64,000 nucleotides of DNA from Dyadobacter sp. CY345 (GCF_021502725.1 NZ_JAKFFS010000001.1:1984001-2048000); one strand, 5' to 3'. Shown: positions 54,586 to 63,976, numbered from the stretch's first letter. Translations and numbers: made by a program. Notes: generated by a model not told the origin, from the letters alone.

Positions 54586-54732
54586 TGGTGTTATAATTGT
54601 TAAACGAGCCAAGTAGTTTTGACATTCATCAGAATGCAAAAATGAATCTTGTTCCGGAAAGATTTACGGGCAGATCCGGAAGGCTAAAATGCGCTTAATT
54701 AAAGTAAAAATAAACAGCATCAGTATCAGAAT

Positions 54733-56898
54733 ATGAAAGTATCCAGTATCAAAGAGAATACAATTAAAAGTGATTATAGCATGGGTAAAGTAATACTTTC
54801 AGCGTTGCTTGCTGTGTCTTTCACAACCGCCATATTTGGTCAGCCAATGGCACCAAAGGCTGTCGGACCAGTTCCAACCGAAAATCAACTGCGCTGGCAG
54901 AAGATGGAGTATTATGCATTTATTCACTTTTCAACCAATACCTTCACGAACCAGGAGTGGGGATACGGAGCGCCGGAAGATGCCAAACTTTTCAATCCTA
55001 CCAATCTGGATTGTGAGCAGTGGGCGCGCGTTTGTAAAGAATCCGGGATGACTGGTATTATCCTGACAGCCAAGCATCATTCAGGTTTTTGCCTTTGGCC
55101 AACAGAAACGACAGCATATTCTATTAAAAACAGTCCCTGGAAAAACGGGAAAGGTGATATCGTTGGCGATCTCGCCAAAGCATGCCGGAAATACGGTCTT
55201 AAACTTGGTATTTATATTTCACCCTGGGATAGAAATAATCCAAGTTACGGACTTCTTGATGCCGATGGAAGTGCACCTTATGTAAAGAATATTTTCAGAA
55301 AACAGATTGAAGAATGTCTTACCAAATACGGAGACATATTTGAGATCTGGTTTGACGGAGCCAATGGGGGAGACGGATATTATGGCGGCATAAACGCTAA
55401 CCGTATGATAGACCGTAAAACTTATTATGACTGGAAAAATACGTACAGCATGATCAGAAAGTTACAGCCAAAAATTGTTATCTGGAATGACAATGGCGAC
55501 AGAGCGGATCTTCGCTGGGTAGGTACTGAATCTGGTTATGTAGGAGAAACAAACTGGAGTCTGTTGAATGCAACCGGTGATGTTCCTGAAGATATGCTGC
55601 GGTATGGTGTGGAAAATGGAAATGCCTGGGTCCCTGGTGAAGTAAACACTTCCATCCGTCCGGGTTGGTTTTATCACGAAAGTGAAGACAAACGTGTGAA
55701 AAATCTGCCTAAATTAATGGAAACCTATTACAAATCGATTGGCCGGAACGGTACGTTTTTGCTGAATTTCCCCATTGATAAAAGAGGTTTAATTCATGAA
55801 AATGATCATAAAGAAGCCGTTGGTCTGGCGAATGCGGTTAAGGAGGCATTTGCGGTAAACCTTGCTGAAAAGGCAAAAGTTTCAGCAACCAATTCACGTG
55901 GCAAGGATAAGAAATTTGCTCCTGAAAATGTGCTTGATGGCAATACGGAAAGTTATTGGTCTACGGATGATCAAACAAAATCAGCATCATTAACCCTCGA
56001 TTTCGGAAAACCCACGAGTTTCAACAGGTTCACAGCGGAAGAATATATCCGTCTTGGGCAACGGGTGAAGGCTTTTAAGATTGAGGCTTTGGTCGACGGA
56101 CAATGGAAAGAACTGAAAGACCAGCTGGTATCTCCCGACCGGCCTGGAACTACAACCATTGGTTACAGGCGCATCATCACTTTCCCAACAGTAAAAGCTA
56201 CCCACCTTCGTTTTACAATTACAGACTCGAAGGCTTCTCCACTGATATCCGGGATTGGGGTATATAACGCGCCGCAGATTCTGGTGCCGCCTACCATTGT
56301 TCGGGATAAATCCGGGACCGTTCATATCACAGCCGGAGACAGGGAATCGGAGCTTTACTATACGATTGATGGATCACAGCCAACAACATCTTCAAAAAAA
56401 TATGCTGGTCCGGTTGATACGGATGGGAACAAAGTTACAGTCCGGGCAATGGCCTATGATGTTGCCAGTAAAAAGAGCAGTGATGCGACAGAAGAGATTT
56501 ACGACATAGCCAGAAAAGATTGGAAAATCGTAAGCCCCGGTAATGCGAAGTCTGTGATTATCGATGGAGATGTTAATACATCCTGGTATCGTGATAAGGA
56601 TGCTCCGTCGCCGGATGATTTGGTGATCGATTTGGGGAAAATGCAATCGTTGACAGGATTCCGCTATTTCCCGGGCGACAGAAGCGGCGGGGTAATTACG
56701 CATTACGAGTTTTATGTATCCAAAGATCAGGATAACTGGACAATGGTAAGTTCCGGAGAATTTTCGAATATCATCAACAACCCTTTCTTGCAGATCAAAA
56801 ATTTCGATCAGACTGAGGGACGTTATATCAAACTAAGAGCATTGAAAACTTCCGGGGGAAATACCGGTTATGCAGAGTTAGATGTTGTTACAAAATAG
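54733..56898 (+). CDS. GH29 alpha-L-fucosidase with discoidin-type modules
   Basis: A 721-residue secreted enzyme (705 if the second ATG at 54781, which directly starts the signal peptide MGKVILSALL, is used). The GH29 barrel covers about residues 45-370: YYAFIHFSTNTFTNQEWGYG, ILTAKHHSGFCLWPT and the nucleophile Asp208 in FEIWFDGANGG. After it come an F5/8 type C (discoidin) domain (about 375-505), a chitobiase C-terminal-like/Fn3 piece (about 515-590, ELYYTIDGSQPTTSSKKYAGP) and a second F5/8 type C domain (about 600-720). It removes alpha-L-fucose, perhaps from xyloglucan or pectin side chains found together with xylan. Its divergent AraC neighbour suggests separate induction from the HTCS-controlled genes. 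Confidence 0.9.
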   Translation: MKVSSIKENTIKSDYSMGKVILSALLAVSFTTAIFGQPMAPKAVGPVPTENQLRWQKMEYYAFIHFSTNTFTNQEWGYGAPEDAKLFNPTNLDCEQWARVCKESGMTGIILTAKHHSGFCLWPTETTAYSIKNSPWKNGKGDIVGDLAKACRKYGLKLGIYISPWDRNNPSYGLLDADGSAPYVKNIFRKQIEECLTKYGDIFEIWFDGANGGDGYYGGINANRMIDRKTYYDWKNTYSMIRKLQPKIVIWNDNGDRADLRWVGTESGYVGETNWSLLNATGDVPEDMLRYGVENGNAWVPGEVNTSIRPGWFYHESEDKRVKNLPKLMETYYKSIGRNGTFLLNFPIDKRGLIHENDHKEAVGLANAVKEAFAVNLAEKAKVSATNSRGKDKKFAPENVLDGNTESYWSTDDQTKSASLTLDFGKPTSFNRFTAEEYIRLGQRVKAFKIEALVDGQWKELKDQLVSPDRPGTTTIGYRRIITFPTVKATHLRFTITDSKASPLISGIGVYNAPQILVPPTIVRDKSGTVHITAGDRESELYYTIDGSQPTTSSKKYAGPVDTDGNKVTVRAMAYDVASKKSSDATEEIYDIARKDWKIVSPGNAKSVIIDGDVNTSWYRDKDAPSPDDLVIDLGKMQSLTGFRYFPGDRSGGVITHYEFYVSKDQDNWTMVSSGEFSNIINNPFLQIKNFDQTEGRYIKLRALKTSGGNTGYAELDVVTK

Positions 56899-56903
56899 AA
56901 AGG

Positions 56904-56950
56904 AAAAAGAGAGCGTCAGGCCGGTTTTTCCCAGTCCTGTGCTCTCTTTT
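56904..56950. terminator. Bidirectional terminator between GH29 and the CheY-like gene
   Basis: AAAAGAGAGC (56905-56914) pairs with GCTCTCTTTT (56941-56950), and an inner TCAGG/CCTGT stretch extends the stem. T-runs flank it on both strands, so it can end both the fucosidase transcript and the convergent response-regulator transcript. Confidence 0.82.
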
Positions 56951-56990
56951 ATAAAAGAGTTTCTTGATATTTTATTAACTTCCAAACCTA

Positions 56991-57428
56991 CTATTGCTGA
57001 ACATCTTTAATATAGTTCGGCGATTCGCAGTCCTGCCAGTATTCGACAATTTTCACCATAACCTGTTTTAGCTTGTCATAATTACTTGGCTTAACAAAAA
57101 AGCCCTGGATCGACCTTGAATAAGCATCTATGACATGTTTCTGTTCGGCAGATGTAGTAAAGAAAAGATAAGGAATGGATTTTAATCTCAGGTCTTCGTT
57201 GTTGTGAATTTTGTCCCGTAATTCCATCCCGTTTAACTTGGGCATATTAATGTCCGATAGAACAAGAAATGGCTCTACTTCTGTTTCAATTAGATAATTC
57301 AAAGCCTGAACTCCGTCGTCAAAGAATACTAGTTCGTTTTTGTAAGGAAGTTCAGCAAAAATTTCCGTCAAAATTAGCTGGTCATCGGGATCGTCTTCAA
57401 TTATGACGATTGGTCCATTTTTGTTCAT
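56991..57428 (-). CDS. Single-domain CheY-like response regulator
   Basis: A 145-residue receiver domain with no output domain. The acidic pocket is in VIIEDDPDDQLIL, the phosphoacceptor Asp in LVLSDINMPKLNG (about residue 66), and the conserved Thr and Lys in FFTTSAEQ and GFFVKPSNYDKL. This matches the Rcp1-like group common in Bacteroidota, which often work with a phytochrome or other stand-alone kinase. No kinase gene is adjacent, so the partner is unknown. It is convergent with the GH29 gene. Confidence 0.9.
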   Translation of the reverse strand: MNKNGPIVIIEDDPDDQLILTEIFAELPYKNELVFFDDGVQALNYLIETEVEPFLVLSDINMPKLNGMELRDKIHNNEDLRLKSIPYLFFTTSAEQKHVIDAYSRSIQGFFVKPSNYDKLKQVMVKIVEYWQDCESPNYIKDVQQ

Positions 57429-57650
57429 GATAAAGAAGTTGATTTGTGAGTAGTATCTGGGGCGTATTGTTGAATGCCGGCCGATTAGACGTGTTTATAT
57501 TGATTGCGAATTACATTTTGTTCACAATAAAAACAAGATAATGCACGTGGCAGCCAAGTTATAACAAATACCATAAATCCACAAGTGTAAAATTTTCGAT
57601 ATCATTATCATTTTTGGTGAAATGTCCTAAGTAGGCCAAAGCTATGTTTT

Positions 57651-58637
57651 TTATTCTCCAGACTTAACCGACTCCAACGTTTTGATTATGGAAGTTTGAA
57701 ACTTCTCCGGTTCGTCCTTATGAATTTGATGTCCGGACTTTTCAAACAAAAACAGATCTTTCTTAGGCGCTGTCAAGTTCTCAAAATAGTCTTCTGTGAT
57801 TTTAGTAGATGTCTGAATATCGTTCTGTCCAACGAAGAAATAAATTGGACATTTTACTTTTTTTAGAGTTTTTGGCAGATCAACATTCATTACTTCGTTC
57901 CATACCGGCGACCAGGTTTTTGACCATTGAAGGAAACCGGTTTTGAAATCATCGCTTGTCACATATTCCTTTCCTTCCTTGTAAAAAAGCCATTTTCTCA
58001 AAAAAAACAAATCTTCGTCGGCTTTGAAAGGAATATTTACGCTCGCTAATTCATTACTGGCTATGGCGTTTTCTTTGAAGTGAACTTTCAAATATTTGAG
58101 CAATTCTTTCTCACTCTCCAACTGACTGACAACAGGATTTACGGCAAAATAAGAATGTAATATTTCAGGGTGTTTTTCGACAATATAAAAGCCTAGAACG
58201 TTTCCCCAGGAACTGCCCAATAAGTATATTTTTTTCTGGTTTAACTCATTGGTAACAAACCGAATAACTTCATAAGTATCCTTTTCCATTTGCTCAACCG
58301 AAGGTTTGGTTGGCGACGGATTTAATTTCAATGTTTTTCCGGCATCCCGTTGATCCCATTGAACAATCGTAAATTTATTTTTCAGGATATTTGAATAAGA
58401 TTCTGCATTATTCATCATCGAGCTTCCTGGGCCACCTGCTAAAATAAGCAGTACAGGTCTCTTGTCATCATCGGTTTTTATCTCTATAACCTGTTTTATT
58501 CCGCCAATTTCAGGGGTTAGCAGTGTGTCAATTTTATGTGAAATGCTGTTGGTTACAAATTCTTTGATATTCTGTCCTTGGCATCCATAATATGGTAATA
58601 ATATTGCCAGAATAACTGTTAGTAGGCTTTTCTTCAT
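57651..58637 (-). CDS. Exported alpha/beta hydrolase (proline iminopeptidase-like)
   Basis: A 328-residue alpha/beta-hydrolase with an N-terminal signal (MKKSLLTVILAILLPYYGC) that ends in Cys19 and could give a lipoprotein. The oxyanion region is LILAGGPGSSMM, typical of the proline-iminopeptidase/S33 branch, the nucleophile Ser lies in LGSSWGNVLG, the acid in FVGQNDIQT and the His in FEKSGHQIHKDEPEKF. The triad is complete, so it is probably an active esterase or peptidase of unknown substrate. It stands alone with gaps of about 200 bp on both sides. Confidence 0.87.
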   Translation of the reverse strand: MKKSLLTVILAILLPYYGCQGQNIKEFVTNSISHKIDTLLTPEIGGIKQVIEIKTDDDKRPVLLILAGGPGSSMMNNAESYSNILKNKFTIVQWDQRDAGKTLKLNPSPTKPSVEQMEKDTYEVIRFVTNELNQKKIYLLGSSWGNVLGFYIVEKHPEILHSYFAVNPVVSQLESEKELLKYLKVHFKENAIASNELASVNIPFKADEDLFFLRKWLFYKEGKEYVTSDDFKTGFLQWSKTWSPVWNEVMNVDLPKTLKKVKCPIYFFVGQNDIQTSTKITEDYFENLTAPKKDLFLFEKSGHQIHKDEPEKFQTSIIKTLESVKSGE

Positions 58638-58827
58638 TCTTGCGGTTTGGTTAGAGGGAAATGATTTACTGTTGATGGATTTACGTCGGGCATAAATTTT
58701 ATCACAAAATCGGACAACATCGACGCTACCAAGTTTATTTTAATTCAAAAAAATAGCTTTGAGCATCGTTGGATGAATATCGCAACGAGCTATAACAACG
58801 AAGGGTATTTTTAGTGGAAATTTTTTG

Positions 58828-59013
58828 TTAAGCCTGCTTTTTCGGATTCTTCACAAGAAAATAGATCGCGAACAAAAAGGTTATGATGTAGATAATGGCC
58901 AGTCCGGTGTTCTTAAATTTCAGAGTTTCGAAATCGAATTGTTTAAATAGAGTGACACCCAGAATGATTGCTATGATTGTAAATGTAAAGGTTAGTACAT
59001 TTTTGCTTTCCAT
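58828..59013 (-). CDS. Small two-span membrane protein, unknown function
   Basis: A 61-residue frame with hydrophobic segments at about residues 6-23 and 37-54 and a basic C-terminus (VKNPKKQA). The middle loop has charged residues (DFETLKFKN). It resembles small hypothetical proteins common in Bacteroidota but I cannot name a family. No gene lies on the opposite strand, which supports it as real. Confidence 0.55.
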   Translation of the reverse strand: MESKNVLTFTFTIIAIILGVTLFKQFDFETLKFKNTGLAIIYIITFLFAIYFLVKNPKKQA

Positions 59014-59160
59014 ATTTTCTATTGTTGAAGGTTTGAAACTAAAACTAACGATTATTTAGATAATACTTAAATGTTCCCGATCCCATGAGCGATCTAATTT
59101 TTTTAGGAACTTGCATTTTTTGGAAATCGAAGAATAAGTTTAGGAGTGATTTTCGGGAAT

Positions 59161-59194
59161 AAAAACGAAAGCGGCCAAAGTTTGCACTTCGGCC
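59161..59194 (-). terminator. Rho-independent terminator after the DUF1398 gene
   Basis: Read on the minus strand, GGCCGAAGT pairs with ACTTTGGCC over nine pairs (one G-U) around a GCAA tetraloop, with CGTTTTT shortly after. It begins 33 bp past the stop of the DUF1398 gene. Confidence 0.75.
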
Positions 59195-59226
59195 TGAATA
59201 ATGAACAAGACTTATCAATTCGGTTT

Positions 59227-59616
59227 TTATTGCGGAATTTGTTCAATCAGAATTTCATTTCCTGCTTTGTCATAATAAGTGCAAGTCATTCTATCCATAC
59301 GGATTGCCCATTTTTCAATGCCATAATTTGCACACATTGTAATGAAAGTCAGGAAATCGGTTTTGCCTTGCTGATGCGCAACGAGCTCCGATTTGAATTC
59401 TTCGCCATTGGAATGGTCAGCAATAATTAATGGGTCATATTTCGCAGGCACTTTTGCGATATGATCGTTGGCTCCATGATAGTCAATATGTCCGTCTGTT
59501 ACATAGGCTTCATAATGCGTAACTCCTAAGGCTTTGATTTCTTTGACATACGACGGGAATTCTGCGCCCGACTTTACTTTGCTGTGTGCGGCTTTGATTT
59601 GTTCTGCTGTAAACAT
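59227..59616 (-). CDS. DUF1398 family protein
   Basis: A 129-residue soluble protein beginning MFTAEQIKAAHSKVKSGAEFPSYVKEIKALGV and containing YEAYVTDGHIDYHG and the closing MTCTYYDKAGNEIL; these match DUF1398, sometimes labelled 'phage envelope protein' although no phage genes are near. No export signal or known catalytic motif is seen. It has its own terminator. The function is unknown. Confidence 0.83.
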   Translation of the reverse strand: MFTAEQIKAAHSKVKSGAEFPSYVKEIKALGVTHYEAYVTDGHIDYHGANDHIAKVPAKYDPLIIADHSNGEEFKSELVAHQQGKTDFLTFITMCANYGIEKWAIRMDRMTCTYYDKAGNEILIEQIPQ

Positions 59617-59726
59617 TTTTCTTTGTTTTAAATGTTAAACGATTGTTGAATTACACGCAACCATAATAAAGATTACTGTACAAAGATTGTAATGCTAAAA
59701 TATCTGTCATTGTAAAAAATCGTTTT

Positions 59727-60491
59727 TTACAAAAATCGTTTGAAGTTTTCAGGCGTGTCGCCGGTAAATTGCTTGAAATCTTTTATGAAGTGAGCCTGAT
59801 CAAAAAAGTTGTTTTCATAGCAGATTTCAGTGAGCGTTTTTGTCTCATTCAGATTTTCAAGCACTGTATTGAAACGAACAATGGAAGCAAATTTTTTGGC
59901 TGTTGTGCCAACCACTTTTCTAAATCGTTTCTCAAACGGACTTTGGCTGATGGATAATTTTTCGTTCAGTTCTTTTATACGGATTGTTCCATTCGTTTTG
60001 TAAATAAGTTTTACCGCTTCAACAATCAGTTTGTCGGTCTGGATGTCTTTGAGATGAGCTAATAGAAATTGCTCAACCAGATTAATTCGCTGTTTGTCGG
60101 TGGAAGATGTGGCCAGTTTTTCCTCGACTTCGTTGACACTTTTTCTATCAAAAACGTCATCAAGGGAAAGGCTTAAATTAAATAATTCGTTGGCAGGATT
60201 TGATGCGAAATGAGTGAAGCCAATTTCAGTGAAATAAATCAATATGGTTCCTATGTCAGCCGAGTTTTTGAAAATTTTATAACCATCAGTAAGCCCGGTA
60301 ATTCCAGCGGAATTCAGCTTGTTTTCTATGCTGCTATGGATAGTTGCCAGTTGTCCTCGGTACTGAAAACCAATAACGAGCCCGGATGATGGAAAAACTT
60401 TGTATTCATTTTCCAATTCGTTCTCCGACACTACAAAATATTTGATGTAGGGTTTAAGTCTCTCTGTCGGATCATGTTTTTCAAATTTCAT
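59727..60491 (-). CDS. AraC-family regulator with DUF6597-like sensor domain
   Basis: A 254-residue regulator. The N-terminal half (about residues 1-130) has LKPYIKYFVVSENELENEYKVFPSSGLVIGFQYRG, resembling the DUF6597 input domain. The C-terminal AraC helix-turn-helix pair is IRIKELNEKLSISQSPFEKRFRKVVG and TLTEICYENNFFDQAHFIKDFKQFTGDTPENF. It may control the DUF1398 gene just downstream, 110 bp away, but nothing shows this. A perfect inverted repeat TGTAAAAAA-TCG-TTTTTTACA overlaps the stop codon (59711-59731). Confidence 0.88.
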   Translation of the reverse strand: MKFEKHDPTERLKPYIKYFVVSENELENEYKVFPSSGLVIGFQYRGQLATIHSSIENKLNSAGITGLTDGYKIFKNSADIGTILIYFTEIGFTHFASNPANELFNLSLSLDDVFDRKSVNEVEEKLATSSTDKQRINLVEQFLLAHLKDIQTDKLIVEAVKLIYKTNGTIRIKELNEKLSISQSPFEKRFRKVVGTTAKKFASIVRFNTVLENLNETKTLTEICYENNFFDQAHFIKDFKQFTGDTPENFKRFL

Positions 60492-60556
60492 GGGTTTGTG
60501 CGTGTGTAATGGTTTTAACCTAAATCATACCAGTTTTTACGTAGTAAATTCATTTT

Positions 60557-61474
60557 TCAGTTGAATGTCTGTCTGAATTCCAGCGGAGAAAGTTTGGTTT
60601 TCGTTTTGAATAACCGGCTAAATGATTGTGGAAACTCAAAACCCAATTGATAAGCAATTTCTGACACTGATAAACTGGAAGAGGATAATTTTTCCTTTGC
60701 CGTTTCAATAAGCTTATCATGAATATGTTGCTGCGCATTTTGTCCCGTAAAAGAACGCAGCATATCACTCAGATAACTCGGGGATATATGTAATTGTTCT
60801 GAAAGATTTTGAACCGTAGGAATTCCTGACATCATCGATTTTTCGTTGCTGAAATATTCGCTCAAAATCTCTTCAAATTTTTGGATCATGTCATTATTAA
60901 CCGCTTTTCTCGTTATGAATTGACGTTTGTAAAAACGATTTCCATAATTCAATAATAATTCAATTTGCGAAATAATGACATCCTGACTAAAATCGTCTAT
61001 TCTGCTATTTAATTCATCGTCGAGTATCGCAAAAATTGATAAGATGGTATTTTTTTCTTTGTCTGACAAATACAATGCTTCATTTGCAGTATACGAGAAA
61101 AACCCGTATTGTTTTATTTTTTTCGCCAGAGGGTATGTCAAAAGAAAATCGGGATGAATAAGTAACAAATTGCCACTCGCCTGGTTACTGCCTGGACTTT
61201 CAAAAATTTGATTTGGGGATGTGAATACCAAACCGCCTTCTCCAAAATCGTAATAATTTTGGCCGTATTTTGCTTTGCCACAAGTATTTGTCTTGTAAGC
61301 AATTTTATAAAAATTCAATATGATTGAACCGGGCAAAACATTTTCCGGTATCTTCATATCCTTTAAGTCAACGAAACTTATCATCGGGTGCAGGGGCTTT
61401 GGCAGCCCGAACACCCGATGAAAATCTGTCAAAGATTCGAATTTGTAAAACGAATTTTCTTCTTTTTTCATCAT
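60557..61474 (-). CDS. AraC-family transcriptional regulator
   Basis: A 305-residue regulator. The N-terminal part (about 10-180) is an AraC-type sensor region without a clear match (FYKIAYKTNTCGKAKYGQNYYDFGEGGLVF is cupin-like). The helix-turn-helix pair at the end is VQNLSEQLHISPSYLSDMLRSFTG and LSVSEIAYQLGFEFPQSFSRLFKTKTKLSPLEFR. Two adjacent ATG codons (61474 and 61471) both fit. It follows the SDR gene after 13 bp and that gene follows the NmrA-like gene after 11 bp, all on one strand, so it is probably the third gene of that operon and its own regulator. Confidence 0.9.
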   Translation of the reverse strand: MMKKEENSFYKFESLTDFHRVFGLPKPLHPMISFVDLKDMKIPENVLPGSIILNFYKIAYKTNTCGKAKYGQNYYDFGEGGLVFTSPNQIFESPGSNQASGNLLLIHPDFLLTYPLAKKIKQYGFFSYTANEALYLSDKEKNTILSIFAILDDELNSRIDDFSQDVIISQIELLLNYGNRFYKRQFITRKAVNNDMIQKFEEILSEYFSNEKSMMSGIPTVQNLSEQLHISPSYLSDMLRSFTGQNAQQHIHDKLIETAKEKLSSSSLSVSEIAYQLGFEFPQSFSRLFKTKTKLSPLEFRQTFN

Positions 61475-61487
61475 GCAAGTTTACGAT

Positions 61488-62225
61488 TTACCAGGGACAT
61501 TCGCCTGTTTCCGGGTTATGTTCTTCGCTGATAAATTTGCCAGTCGGTCCGTCTTCGCCGATCATGACATATTTAGCAATGCGTGTGCCCGCTTCTTGAA
61601 CCGTGCCTGTCCCGCGATGACCATTAAAATCAGTTGCCACGAAGCCAGGACAAACGGCATTTACCTTAAACTTAGTGTCTTTTAATTCGTAAGCCAAATT
61701 GATGGTATACATATTCATCGCGGCTTTTGATGCCGGGTAAACTGCCGCCTTGTGCGTGTAATATTTCCAGGTAGGGTCGCAGTGCAAGGTAAGCGAACAG
61801 CCACTGGAAGAAACATTGACGATGCGTGGCTGCGGCGATTTTCTTAACATTTCAATAAAAGCCTGCGTTACTCGCGCTACGCCATACACGTTGGTTTCGA
61901 ATACCTGCTTAAACTGGTCAATACTTGCTTCCAGAGCAGCTTGTGGCCATCCGCCGTTGATGCCGGCATTATTGATGAGCGCATCCAGAGCTTCAGTTCT
62001 TTTTCCAATTTCAATGCGGGCCATTTTGACGGATTCATCATCGGTTACATCAAGCTGTATGGCTTCTACATTAGATAACCCTTCGGCTTTTAGCTTTCCT
62101 GCTGCTTCCAAACCATTCTCAAAATTTCTACTGCCTAAAAAAACAAAATATCCGTTTTGCAAAAGTTGCCTTGCTGTTTCATAACCGATACTCTTATTTG
62201 CTCCTGTTATTAATACGTTTTTCAT
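61488..62225 (-). CDS. Short-chain dehydrogenase/reductase (SDR)
   Basis: A 245-residue classical SDR. The cofactor motif is ITGANKSIGYE, the structural NNAG is in ALINNAGINGG, the catalytic Ser lies in VSSSGCS and the Tyr-Lys pair in YPASKAAM. The acidic/basic residues after the second strand (GSRNFENG) suggest NADP preference. These enzymes reduce small carbonyl compounds in the cytoplasm; the substrate is unknown. It is the middle gene of the NmrA-SDR-AraC unit, which resembles small operons for defence against reactive carbonyls or quinones. Confidence 0.92.
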   Translation of the reverse strand: MKNVLITGANKSIGYETARQLLQNGYFVFLGSRNFENGLEAAGKLKAEGLSNVEAIQLDVTDDESVKMARIEIGKRTEALDALINNAGINGGWPQAALEASIDQFKQVFETNVYGVARVTQAFIEMLRKSPQPRIVNVSSSGCSLTLHCDPTWKYYTHKAAVYPASKAAMNMYTINLAYELKDTKFKVNAVCPGFVATDFNGHRGTGTVQEAGTRIAKYVMIGEDGPTGKFISEEHNPETGECPW

Positions 62226-62236
62226 TTTTTGAGTTT

Positions 62237-63139
62237 TTAATTGTTATAAGCCAGAGCAAACTGTTTTGCAAAATCGGTAAGTTTAGTTTTACCAAACGCA
62301 GGTTTATGGCGATAAAAGTCTTCAAATAATAAACCACTGCGCTGACTTGCCTGCATTTCCACCATGCCGCTGGCAATTTCCGGATTTACACCCATCGCCA
62401 ACATCCCATCCAACATCTGTTCATCAGAAATTTCCAGCCATTTCAGATCCGGTTTTCCGATGGCTTCTCCTAAAATTTTGGCAATCTCATTTGGCGACGC
62501 TTCATCGCTGGCTATATAACGAACCGTTCTGCCCTGAAAAGGCAATTCCATTTCTTCGACAATTGCAGATGAAATATCCAGTGGCGACACCCAGGGCTCT
62601 TTTTTATCACCACCGTAAGTAGAGATAATCGCACCCTTTTCTTTAATGTTTTTCAGTGACCTGAATAAGTTGGTATAGAAACCGACGGGGCGCATAAATT
62701 TGATGGAGACGTCATCGGGAAGCTGTTTCAGGATATTTTCAACGTCATAATGAACCGAGAGTGATCCGTATCCAGTAGCGCTATGCGCGCCGACACTGCT
62801 TAAATGCACAATGTTTTTTACGCCGGAAGCTGTAACTGCTTTTTTGTAATTGTTGCCAATTTCATGAAACCCGGCTGTGAAATCAATGTCTTGGTCGAAG
62901 ATGCTGCCGATGCCTTCCCACGCTTCCATCAGATAGACAATATCTGCGCCTGTAAAAGTCTTGGTAAGAAAATCAGCATCTTTCATTGATCCGATTGATG
63001 CTTTGGCTCCCAATGTTTCAATGTCTTTTAGTCTTTCGGCTTTACTGCTGATAACTGTTACAGTATGTCCTTTTTGTACCAATTCTGCTGTAAGTGGTTT
63101 TCCAATGTTCCCCAAAGAACCTGTGATTACGATGTTCAT
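62237..63139 (-). CDS. NAD(P)-binding NmrA-like/atypical SDR protein
   Basis: A 300-residue protein beginning MNIVITGSLGNIGKPL, a GxxGxxG Rossmann loop of the atypical SDR type. Further landmarks are GADIVYLMEAWEG, VKNIVHLSSVGAHS and FMRPVGFYTNLF, the last typical of NmrA/quinone-oxidoreductase-2 like proteins that sense or reduce with NADP. The YxxxK pair of classical SDRs is not seen. I chose the ATG at 63139; an in-frame start 13 codons upstream adds a basic, non-conserved extension. It is the first gene of the NmrA-SDR-AraC unit. Confidence 0.88.
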   Translation of the reverse strand: MNIVITGSLGNIGKPLTAELVQKGHTVTVISSKAERLKDIETLGAKASIGSMKDADFLTKTFTGADIVYLMEAWEGIGSIFDQDIDFTAGFHEIGNNYKKAVTASGVKNIVHLSSVGAHSATGYGSLSVHYDVENILKQLPDDVSIKFMRPVGFYTNLFRSLKNIKEKGAIISTYGGDKKEPWVSPLDISSAIVEEMELPFQGRTVRYIASDEASPNEIAKILGEAIGKPDLKWLEISDEQMLDGMLAMGVNPEIASGMVEMQASQRSGLLFEDFYRHKPAFGKTKLTDFAKQFALAYNN

Positions 63140-63262
63140 ATTTCTGATTTTTTTTGTTGATGCAAAGTTCAGCAACAAGTCAAAAGCAGAAGTAACCTAA
63201 TCGGGGGAATTCATAACGAAAATGAGGATGTTAGTGAAATGTTGAAGGGATAGGAGCAGGGT

Positions 63263-63976
63263 TCAAATTTTGTGTTTCAATAATTGTCTAATGGATGTCA
63301 GGTGTCCAAACAAAACAATGGGGACGATAAAAGTAGGCAACCAGCTAAAGGGGAAATTCAGAATCGCAATATTTGGCTGCTCGAAAGCAAATCGCTGGAC
63401 CGGCGAAGGCGTTGAAAAAAGGGCGTTTAAAACAATGTTTATTAAAAGTCCGAGGCAAATAATATTCCAGATTAGAATTGTTTGACGGCTGAGCCTTAAT
63501 TTTGTCAATCCAAAATAGGCAACAAATGGAGCAGAAATTCCCGCAAAAATGTCAAAGTTACGTCCTTCAAAAGTCATCAGTTCAGGAACTGCTTTGTTAA
63601 GATATAGCCAAAACAAAACCAATTCAACCGTTACTCTGACAATATGCAGATACGTTATATTTTTGAGAGGAAGACTATCAATAAATTGCCTTCCATTTGA
63701 AGTTGAAAACAAAAGTATAATAACCAGCATCGCAGGCAAAATACCGGTCAGCATTATTTTTGGAGGAAAGGATTCCGGATTTGATTTGTAGAAATTTTGC
63801 AAAGTTAAAACCGCCTGCAAAGCCAGCCAGATAAGTAAACTGATAAAGATCGGTTTAGCTTTTGTTCTGGTACTTTCCATATCTGAGTTTCTGATTGTCC
63901 AGATAAAAAGCAATAAAGTCGCAAATGTTGTCAGTCCAAAAATCAGTGGAATGTAGGTTGGCAGATTTTCTATCAT
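63263..63976 (-). CDS. Seven-span membrane protein, unknown function
   Basis: A 237-residue protein with about seven hydrophobic segments (the first at residues 8-27, the last near 215-230) and short loops. Recognisable stretches such as FDIFAGISAPFVAYFGLTK and FPFSWLPTFIVPIVLFGHLTSIRQL recur in a group of uncharacterised membrane proteins of Bacteroidota. There are no catalytic motifs. It lies 124 bp upstream of the NmrA-like gene on the same strand and 24 bp from the right edge of the window. Confidence 0.75.
   Translation of the reverse strand: MIENLPTYIPLIFGLTTFATLLLFIWTIRNSDMESTRTKAKPIFISLLIWLALQAVLTLQNFYKSNPESFPPKIMLTGILPAMLVIILLFSTSNGRQFIDSLPLKNITYLHIVRVTVELVLFWLYLNKAVPELMTFEGRNFDIFAGISAPFVAYFGLTKLRLSRQTILIWNIICLGLLINIVLNALFSTPSPVQRFAFEQPNIAILNFPFSWLPTFIVPIVLFGHLTSIRQLLKHKI

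Noticed and set aside
59227-59616. Prophage remnant suggested by the old family label 'phage envelope protein' for DUF1398
   Set aside because: No integrase, structural or lysis genes nearby; the label is historical.
59711-59731. TGTAAAAAA-TCG-TTTTTTACA as a terminator of the AraC gene
   Set aside because: The stem is almost only A-T and overlaps the stop codon; too weak to call a terminator.
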